A stretch of 7,358 bases of DNA. Origin: Streptosporangiaceae bacterium (GTDB taxonomy: Bacteria; Actinomycetota; Actinomycetes; Streptosporangiales; Streptosporangiaceae). The DNA lies in NCBI GenBank assembly GCA_030041195.1, contig JASHOI010000265.1, forward strand, positions 1-7,358, read 5' to 3'. Positions 1-6,233 of this stretch are shown one piece after another. The position numbers and the translations under genes are program-made. The notes beneath the pieces were generated by a model that was given only the letters and a program-made list of their open reading frames with translations, did not search any database and had not been told where the DNA came from. Positions within the stretch are counted from its first letter, which is position 1; each line of letters begins with the position of its first letter.

Positions 1-1112
1 ATCTCGTCCTCGAGCGCCTGGCGGAAGTACAGCTGCTTGATGATCCCGGCGTTGCCGGTGCTGGACTGGTAGTTCACCACGAAGTAGTTGATGCCCCAGA
101 TCTGCCAGGGCGCCAGCGTGTACCCGGGCACCGGGTTGCTGCCCACCGTGGCGTTGGTCGGCTTGGCCGGCGCGTCCTGCTCCGGCAGGTACCCGACATC
201 GATCTTGGTGCTCGCGCTCGGCGACCGCAGCACGTCGTACTCGGCCGAGTCCGTGGTGAACGGCACCTCCTCGAACGCCGCCAGCTTCGGCTTGACCGGC
301 CCGGAGTAGGACTTGTTCGGCACGAACGTGACGTGCCCGTCGGCGTTGAACGCGCTCAGCTTCCACGGCCCGTCCACGATCGACCACAGCGGCGACCCGA
401 CGTACCCGCTCAGGTTCTTGGCCTGGGTGTTCAGGTAGTTGTACACCGCCGAGCAGTCGCTCACCGTGGTGTCGCAGCTGCTCGGGCCGGAGGCGGTCCG
501 GTCCCAGGCGGCGGGCATCGGGGTGATCTGGCTGAGCTGGTTGTACAGGAACCAGGTCGGGTTGTACGACTTGTCCATCACCATGGTCAGCTCGGTCGGG
601 CTGACCACCGTGATGTCCTTCACGTCCGCTGGGAAGTTCGTGTACGCGCCGTAGTCGGCGGGCAGCGCGGTCTCCATGTTCAGCCAGAACATCACGTCCT
701 GCGCCGTCACCGGGGTGCCGTTGGACCACTTGTAGTTCTTCAGCGTGATCGTGACCTTGTCGCCGTTGAACGTCGGCGGGTTGGCCAGGCTCAGCGACGA
801 GTTGAACGTCGGCTGCGCGCCGTTGCCGAACCAGTAAAGCGGCCGGTACATCAGGTACTGGAAGTCGAACAGGTTCACGTCGCTGATGACCGTGCTGCTG
901 ATGTACGGGAAGATGTACGTCGGAGGCGTCGAGGGCGGCTCAGCAAACACCGCGGTCCCGCCGGAGACGGGGGTGGTCCCCGCCGAGGTGGGACTGCTGC
1001 TGGAGCACCCGGCCGCAACGAGAGCGCACGCCGTCGCGGCCACGCCCACGGCCAGGATCTTGCTGCGAAGCCTGGACCTCAACCTGCCTTGCTGATGTGG
1101 GGATATCCCCAT
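1..1112 (-). CDS. ABC transporter substrate-binding lipoprotein, family 5 (N-terminal part, cut by window edge)
   Basis: This would be an extracytoplasmic solute-binding lipoprotein that captures a ligand, probably peptide-like, for an ABC importer. The first 370 residues are visible and the C-terminal part (about 240 residues, judged from the neighbouring paralogue) lies beyond the left edge. A basic N-terminus (residues 10-18 rich in Arg/Lys) and a hydrophobic stretch lead to the lipobox LVAAGC, with Cys36 as the predicted lipidated residue, followed by a Ser/Thr-rich linker. Family-5 (SBP_bac_5) hallmarks follow: GGTAVFAEPP, LMYRPLYWFG (88-97), FNGDKVTITLK and WSNGTPVTAQDVMFWLNM (129-146). 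Cys213 and Cys220 may form a disulfide. The ATG at 1112 is chosen because AAGGAG sits 8 bases upstream. About three residues in four match the next gene upstream, so this is one of a tandem duplicate pair. Ligand unknown; the family assignment is strong. Confidence 0.93.
   Translation of the reverse strand, partial: MGISPHQQGRLRSRLRSKILAVGVAATACALVAAGCSSSSPTSAGTTPVSGGTAVFAEPPSTPPTYIFPYISSTVISDVNLFDFQYLMYRPLYWFGNGAQPTFNSSLSLANPPTFNGDKVTITLKNYKWSNGTPVTAQDVMFWLNMETALPADYGAYTNFPADVKDITVVSPTELTMVMDKSYNPTWFLYNQLSQITPMPAAWDRTASGPSSCDTTVSDCSAVYNYLNTQAKNLSGYVGSPLWSIVDGPWKLSAFNADGHVTFVPNKSYSGPVKPKLAAFEEVPFTTDSAEYDVLRSPSASTKIDVGYLPEQDAPAKPTNATVGSNPVPGYTLAPWQIWGINYFVVNYQSSTGNAGIIKQLYFRQALEDE
227..360. 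repeat. Perfect 134-bp repeat, copy 1 (within the left-hand binding-protein gene)
   Basis: Identical base for base to 2363-2496. It codes for residues 252-295 (LSAFNADGHV to EYDVL) of the partial lipoprotein. Sequence on either side differs from the other copy at roughly 20-25% of bases. Confidence 0.95.
1098..1111. repeat. 14-bp perfect palindrome at the start codon of the left-hand binding-protein gene
   Basis: TGGGGATATCCCCA is its own reverse complement and covers two bases of the ATG plus codons 2-5, including ATA, an isoleucine codon rare in high-GC genomes. It has no loop, so it is more like a dimeric protein site on DNA than an RNA hairpin. One such palindrome is not improbable by chance in a window this size. 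Confidence 0.3.
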
Positions 1113-1120
1113 GATTACGA

Positions 1121-1126
1121 CTCCTT
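1121..1126 (-). promoter_or_regulatory. Ribosome binding site of the left-hand binding-protein gene
   Basis: AAGGAG on the minus strand, separated by 8 bases (TCGTAATC) from the ATG at 1112. It is a near-consensus Shine-Dalgarno sequence at good spacing and fixes the start of the partial lipoprotein gene. Confidence 0.8.
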
Positions 1127-1248
1127 GGCACCGGGGAGCGCGCTGGAGCAGACGTCATTGTCCCCCCAGGCGTGCTCCGCTTGTTCCCTGCGGCGCTGTC
1201 CTGCCGCACCGCCTTACGGATCAGCAGACCCGCCGCACGTCGTGCCGC

Positions 1249-1278
1249 TGACTAGCGCGGAGTGCGTGCTCATCACAA
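1249..1278 (-). promoter_or_regulatory. Weak candidate promoter for the left-hand binding-protein gene
   Basis: On the minus strand TTGTGA (1278-1273) and TAGTCA (1254-1249) are separated by 18 bases, which resembles a -35/-10 pair of a housekeeping sigma factor. The match to TTGACA is good at four of six bases, but the -10 is poor. It lies about 137 bases upstream of the start codon, implying a long leader. The gap between the two binding-protein genes is long enough for the second gene to have its own promoter, but this call rests only on eye-matching and could be chance. Confidence 0.2.
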
Positions 1279-1335
1279 CCTATGAACCCGGGTCCCCAGG
1301 TACGGACGCCGGCCCCCCGGAGCGAGAAATCGTAA

Positions 1336-1380
1336 CGGATCAGTTATCCGGCCGGTGCTTCTCGGTTACCGACGGTGACC
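1336..1380 (-). terminator. Weak hairpin pair after the complete binding-protein gene
   Basis: Starting 8 bases past the TAA stop, the minus strand has an imperfect stem, GGTCAC-CGTCG-GTAACC (1380-1364, one mismatch in six pairs), and then a perfect 5-bp stem, CGGAT-AACTG-ATCCG (1350-1336). There is no U-tract, so this is not a classical intrinsic terminator. Actinobacterial terminators often lack a U-run, which keeps this possible. The stems are short and the call is tentative. Confidence 0.2.
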
Positions 1381-1388
1381 AGCGCCTG

Positions 1389-3227
1389 TTACTTCACGTA
1401 GTACCAGTTCTCGGGGGTTATATCGAGGGTTGGGCTCTGCGGGGTGACGCCCTTGAGGTCGTTGCTGACCTCGGTGAGCTGGTAATCGGCGTTTGGCTGC
1501 CACTCCACCGGGAGCTGCGTCGAAAGGTAGTCCTGCCACTGGTACATGTAGCTGAGGTCGCCGCTGGTCAGCGTCTTGCTGATCAGCCCGTCGTTGGCCG
1601 CGTCGCAGTAGCCTCCCGAGTTCGCGACCGCGCTGCACTCGAACAGCTCCTCGCCGGTGGGCAGGAAGTCGGGCGCGAACGACCAGCCGCCGCCCCAGTT
1701 CGCCATGTCCCAGTCACAAGGGGACTTGGTGACCACGCAATTGCCGCCGGCGGTGGCGGTGACCTCGTTGAACGGCTGGGGCTCGATGTTCAGCTTGATG
1801 CCGAGCCCGGCCGCATTGGACTGCAGCTGGGTCATCTCGGAGGTGATCCAGGAGAGCCCGGTCGCGTACGGGAAGTTGAAGCTCAGCCCCTGGCCCTTCT
1901 TGATCCCCGGCCCGCACTTGGCCGGGTCCGAGCAGGTGGTCACGCCGTTCGGCACCACGCTCCAGCCGTGGCTGGTCAGCAGCGCCTTCGCCTTGCCCGG
2001 GTCGTACGGGAACTGGTCGCCCTGCTTGCCCTGCGGGGACAGGAACGAGGTCACCGGGGTGTTCGGGACCGGGCCGACCGTTGCCGTGCCGTAGCCGCGC
2101 AGCGGCCCGGCGATCACCGCGGCCTGGTTCATCAGGTAGGCCAGCGCCTCCCGGAAGTACAGCTGCTTGAAGATCGGGCCGTTGCCCGTGGTCGACTGGT
2201 AATTCAGCACGTAGTAGTTGATGCCCCAGATCTCCCAGGGATCCAGCGTGTAGCCCCTCGAGGCGAGCGGGTTGGTGCCGACGGCCGCACCCGCCGGCTT
2301 GGCCGGCGCGTCCTGCGTCGGCAGGTAGCCCACGTTGATCTTGGTGCTGGAACTCGGCGACTGCAGCACGTCGTACTCGGCCGAGTCCGTGGTGAACGGC
2401 ACCTCCTCGAACGCCGCCAGCTTCGGCTTGACCGGCCCGGAGTAGGACTTGTTCGGCACGAACGTGACGTGCCCGTCGGCGTTGAACGCGCTCAGCCGCC
2501 ACGGTCCGTCGACCACACCCCAGATCGGCGACGTCGCGTACGTGCTCAGGTCCTTGGACTGGGCGTTCAGGTAGTTGTACACCGCGGCGCAGTCGCTGAC
2601 CGTGGTGGCACAGTTGCTCGGCCCGGCGGCGGTACGGTCCCAGGCCAGGGGCATCGGGGTGATCTGGCTCAGCTCGTTGTACAGGAACCAGGTCGGCGAG
2701 TACCCCTTGTCCATCACCATGGTCAGCTCCGTGGGGCTGACCACCGTGATGTCCCTCACGTTCGCGGGAAAACCGGTGTAGCCGCCGAAGTTAGCGGGCT
2801 CGGCCAGCTCCATGTTCAGCCAGAACATCACGTCCTGCGCGGTCACCTGGGTGCCGTTGGACCACACGTAGTGCTTGAGCGTGATCGTGACCTTGTCGCC
2901 GTTGAACATCGGCTGATCGGCCACGCTCAGCGAGTAGTTGACCACCGGCTGGCCGTTCACGCCGAACCAGTACAGCGGCCGGTACATCAGGTACTGCAGG
3001 TTGTCGGTGTTGATGTCGCTGAAGGACGCGCTGGGCGTGTACGGCCAGATGTAGTTCGGCGTGGTCGAGGGCGGCTCGGCGAGAACCGCGGTGCCTCCGC
3101 TGACCGGCGCGCCGCTCGAGGACGTGCGGGCCGGGCTGCTCGCGCAGCCCGCGGCGGCTACCGCCAGCGCTGCCGCGCACAGCGCGGCCATTCCCCCACG
3201 AATCCTGAGTCCGTTACGTGGCCGCAT
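1389..3227 (-). CDS. ABC transporter substrate-binding lipoprotein, family 5 (complete)
   Basis: This is a complete extracytoplasmic solute-binding lipoprotein of 612 residues from the ATG at 3227, within the usual range for actinobacterial family-5 (SBP_bac_5) proteins. The signal peptide has Arg-rich residues 2-10, a hydrophobic core and the lipobox AAAGC, with Cys28 predicted to be lipidated. A Ser/Thr/Pro linker and then the bilobed binding fold follow, with LMYRPLYWFG (80-89), WSNGTQVTAQDVMFWLNM (122-139), an LYFREALAYLMNQ segment (356-368), and YDPGKAKALLTSHGW (408-422), a typical family-5 element. Eight further cysteines fall into four close pairs (206/213, 432/438, 497/504, 531/541). 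The start is uncertain. TTG at 3230 and CTG at 3248 are in frame, an in-frame TAA lies just above, and the only good Shine-Dalgarno sequence (3254-3259) best fits the CTG. Nearby genes are valS upstream and the paralogue downstream. No importer permease is adjacent, and the ligand is unknown. Confidence 0.95.
   Translation of the reverse strand: MRPRNGLRIRGGMAALCAAALAVAAAGCASSPARTSSSGAPVSGGTAVLAEPPSTTPNYIWPYTPSASFSDINTDNLQYLMYRPLYWFGVNGQPVVNYSLSVADQPMFNGDKVTITLKHYVWSNGTQVTAQDVMFWLNMELAEPANFGGYTGFPANVRDITVVSPTELTMVMDKGYSPTWFLYNELSQITPMPLAWDRTAAGPSNCATTVSDCAAVYNYLNAQSKDLSTYATSPIWGVVDGPWRLSAFNADGHVTFVPNKSYSGPVKPKLAAFEEVPFTTDSAEYDVLQSPSSSTKINVGYLPTQDAPAKPAGAAVGTNPLASRGYTLDPWEIWGINYYVLNYQSTTGNGPIFKQLYFREALAYLMNQAAVIAGPLRGYGTATVGPVPNTPVTSFLSPQGKQGDQFPYDPGKAKALLTSHGWSVVPNGVTTCSDPAKCGPGIKKGQGLSFNFPYATGLSWITSEMTQLQSNAAGLGIKLNIEPQPFNEVTATAGGNCVVTKSPCDWDMANWGGGWSFAPDFLPTGEELFECSAVANSGGYCDAANDGLISKTLTSGDLSYMYQWQDYLSTQLPVEWQPNADYQLTEVSNDLKGVTPQSPTLDITPENWYYVK
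2363..2496. repeat. Perfect 134-bp repeat, copy 2 (within the complete binding-protein gene)
   Basis: Partner of 227-360, same orientation, offset 2136 bases. It codes for residues 245-288 of the complete lipoprotein. The identity stops at the T at 2362 on one side and the C at 2497 on the other. Confidence 0.95.
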
Positions 3228-3253
3228 CAAACCGACGTTACTGGCCAGTTATT

Positions 3254-3259
3254 CTCCTT
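3254..3259 (-). promoter_or_regulatory. Ribosome binding site of the complete binding-protein gene
   Basis: AAGGAG on the minus strand. It lies 5 bases from an in-frame CTG at 3248 but 23 bases from TTG 3230 and 26 from ATG 3227, which is too far for normal use of those codons. Either translation starts at CTG, adding six or seven residues to the signal peptide's basic region, or the true ATG start relies on something else. The first four bases of this site also form one arm of an inverted repeat (3256-3279). Confidence 0.6.
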
Positions 3260-3288
3260 AGCCCAATCGAGGCTAAAGGCAGGCTAAA
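3256..3288 (-). promoter_or_regulatory. Repeat cluster overlapping the ribosome binding site (operator or hairpin candidate)
   Basis: In plus-strand letters, AGGCTAAA occurs at 3270-3277 and again at 3281-3288, a direct repeat with an 11-base period (one helical turn). An inverted copy, CCTTAGCC (3256-3263), faces GGCTAAAGG (3271-3279) across a 7-base loop, with one bulged A. As DNA, this resembles a multi-site operator. As RNA, the stem would bury the AAGG of the ribosome binding site. The two readings are alternatives, because a candidate -10 (TAGCCT) lies inside the repeat and would leave part of it untranscribed. The repeats are seen directly; a regulatory role is inferred. Confidence 0.4.
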
Positions 3289-3297
3289 ACGTGACAG
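3270..3297 (-). promoter_or_regulatory. Candidate promoter for the complete binding-protein gene
   Basis: On the minus strand CTGTCA (3297-3292, four of six matches to TTGACA) and TAGCCT (3275-3270, fits TAnnnT) are 16 bases apart. Transcription would then begin around 3263, giving a short leader just above the AAGGAG. The -10 element is one unit of the AGGCTAAA repeat, so a factor bound to the repeats would block it. If this promoter is not real, the gene could instead be read through from valS, which ends 97 bases upstream. Confidence 0.25.
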
Positions 3298-3326
3298 ACC
3301 GGTTATCGCGCACGTGCAGCTGCAAT

Positions 3327-5996
3327 TCAGCCCGATGGCGGCAGCGCGGCCAGCCGCTGCTCCAGGCTGGCTATCTCCGCCTGGGCCGCGGCCAGCCGGT
3401 CGCGGCTGCGGGCCACCACGGCCTCGGGCGCCTTCTCGACAAACGACGGGGTGGCCAGCCTGCGCTCGGTCGCGGCCGCGTCGGCCATGGCGGCGGACAG
3501 GTCCTTCTCCAGCCGCCGCCGCTCCGCGCCGATATCGATCGCCGCGGCCGTGTCCAGCTGCACGGTGATCCCCTCGGCCTGCACCGATGCCGTGGGCGCG
3601 AAGCCAGCGCCGGGCTCGGCGAGCCGCAGCAGCGACCGGATCCCGGCCTCGTGCCGGGCCAGCGGCGTCGCCTCGATGCCGGCCAGGGCCGCCGGCACCG
3701 GCTGCGTTGCCCGCAGCCCCTGGTCCGAGCGGAACCGGCGCACCTGGGTCACCAGGCGCATCAGCGCCTCGATCTCCGCCTCGGCCGCCAGGTCCCGCTC
3801 CAGGTCAGCGGCTGTGGCACCGCGGTCCTCGGATATCCCGGGCGCGGGCGCACCGGGCCAGGGGGCCACCATCACCGACTCGCCGCCGGTCAGGTGGGTC
3901 CACAGCTCGTCGGTCACGAACGGCATCACCGGGTGGATCAGCCGCAGCAGGCGGTCCAGCGCGTGCCCGAGCACGGCCCTGGTCCTCTCCGCGGCCGCGG
4001 GGTCGTCGCCGGACAGCGGCACCTTCGCCAGTTCCAGGTACCAGTCACAGAACTCGTCCCAGGCGAAGTGGTACAGCGCCTCGCACGCCTTGCCGAACTC
4101 GAACTGCTCGAACAGCCCGTCCACCTCGACGGTGACCGCGGCGAGCCGGGACAGGATCCACCGGTCCGCCGTGGACAGCGCGGAGTGCTCCGGCAGCCCG
4201 GCCGCGGCGTCGGCGCCGTTCAGCAGCGCGAACCTGGCCGCGTTCCACAGCTTGTTGCAGAAGTTCCTGGCTCCGGCCGCCCACTCCTCGCTGACCGCCA
4301 CGTCGCTGCCCGGGCTGGCCCCCCGGGCCAGGGTGAACCGGGTGGCGTCGGCGCCGAAGCGGTCGATCCAGTCCAGCGGGTCCACGGTGTTCCCGCGCGA
4401 CTTGGACATCTTCTTGCCGTACTGGTCGCGGACGAGGCCGTGCAGGGCGACCGTGCGGAACGGCACCGCGTCCCGCGGGTCGGCGCCGGACATCGCGTAA
4501 AGCCCGAACATCATCATCCGGGCCACCCAGAAGAACAAGATGTCGTAGCCGGTGACCAGGACGCTCGTCGGGTAGAACGTGCGCAGGTCCGGCGTGTCAT
4601 CCGGCCACCCCAGCGTGGAGAACGGCCACAGTGCCGACGAGAACCAGGTGTCGAGCACGTCGGCGTCCTGGTGCCAGCCGGCGCCGGACGGCGGCTCCTC
4701 GCCGGGCCCGACGCAGACGACCTCGCCGTCCGGCCCGTACCAGACCGGGATCCGGTGGCCCCACCACAGCTGGCGGCTGATGCACCAGTCGTGCATGTCG
4801 TCCACCCAGTCGAAGTACCGGGCCGCCATCTGCTGCGGGTGGATCCGCACCCGCCCGTCGCGGACCGCGTCCCCGGCCGCCTTGGCCAGCGGGCCGACCT
4901 TCACGAACCACTGCAGCGACAGCCGCGGCTCCACGGTCGTCCCGCATCGCTGGCAGTGCCCGACCGCGTGCAGGTACGGCCGCTGCTCCGCGATCACCCG
5001 GCCCTGCTCGCGCAGCGCGGCCACCACGGCCGGCCGGGCCTCGAACCGGTCCAGGCCCTGGAACGGGCCGTGCGCGGTGATCACGCCACGCTCGTCCATG
5101 ATCGTCAGGCTGGGCAGGTCGTGACGCCGGCCGATCTCGAAGTCGTCCGGGTCGTGCGCTGGCGTCACCTTGACGGCGCCGGTGCCGAACGCCGGGTCAA
5201 CGTGCGGGTCCGCCACCACCGGGATGCGCCGCCCGGACAGCGGCAGCTCCACCTCGGTGCCGATCAGGCGGCTGTACCGGGGATCGTCCGGGTGCACGGC
5301 CACGGCGGTGTCGCCGAGCATGGTCTCCGCGCGGGTGGTGGCGACGTCGACCGAGTCGGCCCCGTCACCGTACCTGATCGTGACCAGCTCACCCTCGTCC
5401 TCGGTGTGGTCGACCTCGATGTCGGACAGCGCGGTCAGGCAGCGCGGGCACCAGTTGATGATCCGCTGCGCCCGGTAGATGAGCCCGTCGTCGAACAGCC
5501 GCTTGAAGATGGTCTGCACCGCGCGGGACAGGCCCGCGTCCATCGTGAACCGCTCTCTGGTCCAGTCCACGCTGTCGCCGAGCCGCCGCATCTGGCCGAG
5601 GATCGCGCCGCCGGACGCGGCCTTCCACTGCCAGACCCGCTCGACGAACGCCTCCCGGCCCAGGTCGTGCCGGCTCAGCCCCTCCTTGGCCAGCTCGCGC
5701 TCGACCACGTTCTGGGTGGCGATGCCCGCGTGGTCCATGCCCGGCAGCCACAGCGTGTTGTAGCCCTGCATCCGGCGCCGCCGGACCAGCGCGTCGATCA
5801 GCGTGTGGTCGAGCGCGTGGCCGATGTGCAGGGAGCCGGTCACGTTCGGCGGCGGGATCACGATCGAGAACGCGGGCGCCGGCGACTGGGCATCGGCGAC
5901 GAACATGCCGCGTTCCTCCCACAGCCGGTACCGGCGGCCCTCGACGTCCGAGGGCGCGTACTGGGGTGGAAGCTCGGCGGGCTTTGGTGCGGTCAC
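3327..5996 (-). CDS. valS: Valyl-tRNA synthetase
   Basis: This cytoplasmic class I enzyme attaches valine to tRNA-Val using ATP and edits mischarged threonine. From the GTG at 5996 it has 889 residues, normal for bacteria. Visible parts in order: [12 protein letters not shown] with the HIGH motif at 57-60; a CPRC pair (183-186); the CP1 editing domain with [11 protein letters not shown] (220-230) and HDPDDFEIG (281-289); a CQRC pair (348-351), the two CxxC pairs probably binding zinc; [14 protein letters not shown] (404-417); KMSKS at 529-533; the anticodon-binding domain with [10 protein letters not shown] (646-655); and a C-terminal coiled coil (about 823-886) with [12 protein letters not shown]. 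An in-frame GTG at 6044 would add 16 residues, but those codons (CTA, CTA, TCA, CCT, ATT) are rare elsewhere in this gene, and the protein from 5996 begins like other actinobacterial ValS proteins. All catalytic motifs are intact. folC is not the next gene here. Confidence 0.97.
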   Translation of the reverse strand: MTAPKPAELPPQYAPSDVEGRRYRLWEERGMFVADAQSPAPAFSIVIPPPNVTGSLHIGHALDHTLIDALVRRRRMQGYNTLWLPGMDHAGIATQNVVERELAKEGLSRHDLGREAFVERVWQWKAASGGAILGQMRRLGDSVDWTRERFTMDAGLSRAVQTIFKRLFDDGLIYRAQRIINWCPRCLTALSDIEVDHTEDEGELVTIRYGDGADSVDVATTRAETMLGDTAVAVHPDDPRYSRLIGTEVELPLSGRRIPVVADPHVDPAFGTGAVKVTPAHDPDDFEIGRRHDLPSLTIMDERGVITAHGPFQGLDRFEARPAVVAALREQGRVIAEQRPYLHAVGHCQRCGTTVEPRLSLQWFVKVGPLAKAAGDAVRDGRVRIHPQQMAARYFDWVDDMHDWCISRQLWWGHRIPVWYGPDGEVVCVGPGEEPPSGAGWHQDADVLDTWFSSALWPFSTLGWPDDTPDLRTFYPTSVLVTGYDILFFWVARMMMFGLYAMSGADPRDAVPFRTVALHGLVRDQYGKKMSKSRGNTVDPLDWIDRFGADATRFTLARGASPGSDVAVSEEWAAGARNFCNKLWNAARFALLNGADAAAGLPEHSALSTADRWILSRLAAVTVEVDGLFEQFEFGKACEALYHFAWDEFCDWYLELAKVPLSGDDPAAAERTRAVLGHALDRLLRLIHPVMPFVTDELWTHLTGGESVMVAPWPGAPAPGISEDRGATAADLERDLAAEAEIEALMRLVTQVRRFRSDQGLRATQPVPAALAGIEATPLARHEAGIRSLLRLAEPGAGFAPTASVQAEGITVQLDTAAAIDIGAERRRLEKDLSAAMADAAATERRLATPSFVEKAPEAVVARSRDRLAAAQAEIASLEQRLAALPPSG

Positions 5997-6233
5997 GCCA
6001 GGTGAGTCTAGTAGGGCGGCGGGCCCGGTAATGGCCGCGCGCACCGGTCGCTATGGGCGTGAATCATCACTGATAATCGGATAGCTCCTGATTACGGTCG
6101 GCGCGCAAATCGGTTTCCGGCTGGTCTCGGCGGTGGATCTGTCCGGATGGCCCGTGTCAGGGTGATCTAAGGGCGGCGCGTGCTCTGCTGGCGCGCAATG
6201 CCCGACGGGCGGAAGGCGAGGTGACAGGGGGCC
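5997..6233. other. Divergent intergenic region between valS and the FtsX-like permease gene
   Basis: This region must hold the promoters of both flanking genes. Its centre (about 6058-6095) is more AT-rich than the rest, which suits promoters, but apart from the TAGACT near valS I see no convincing -35/-10 pair. The nonamer GGCGCGCAA occurs twice (6100-6108 and 6190-6198). I see no T-box, tRNA-like structure or terminator. Confidence 0.4.
6005..6010 (-). promoter_or_regulatory. Candidate -10 element for a leaderless valS transcript
   Basis: TAGACT on the minus strand fits the actinobacterial -10 pattern TAnnnT and ends 8 bases before the GTG at 5996. No Shine-Dalgarno sequence precedes either GTG candidate (5996 or 6044), as expected for a leaderless message starting at or near the start codon. 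No clear -35 is visible. Spacing is slightly longer than the usual 6-7 bases, so confidence is low. Confidence 0.3.

Noticed and set aside
1216..1343. ACGGATCAG twice in the gap between the two binding-protein genes
   Set aside because: This is a short repeat with no symmetry or regular spacing. One copy is part of the weak 5-bp hairpin already listed, and chance is a sufficient explanation.
333..3287. A 984-codon open frame on the plus strand covering the binding-protein genes
   Set aside because: It lies opposite two clear lipoprotein genes and crosses the gap between them. Its product is rich in Arg, Val, Gly and His with no recognisable domain, as expected for the mirror of GC-rich codons.
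3310..3324. Overlapping palindromes GCACGTGC (3310-3317) and TGCAGCTGCA (3315-3324) just past the valS stop
   Set aside because: They have no loop and no following U-run, so they are not a terminator. Palindromes of 8-10 bases are common by chance, and no second copy supports an operator.
3291..6005. A 904-codon open frame on the plus strand opposite valS
   Set aside because: It mirrors valS, which has every expected motif. The mirror product is low-complexity and resembles no family, so it is an artefact of extreme third-position GC.
5997..6120. T-box or other amino-acid-responsive leader before valS
   Set aside because: I see no specifier stem, no conserved T-box sequence and no terminator/antiterminator pair, and the candidate promoter leaves almost no leader.
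6100..6198. Direct repeat GGCGCGCAA in the divergent promoter region
   Set aside because: It is only 9 bases, GC-rich and 90 bases apart, with no conserved extension around either copy.
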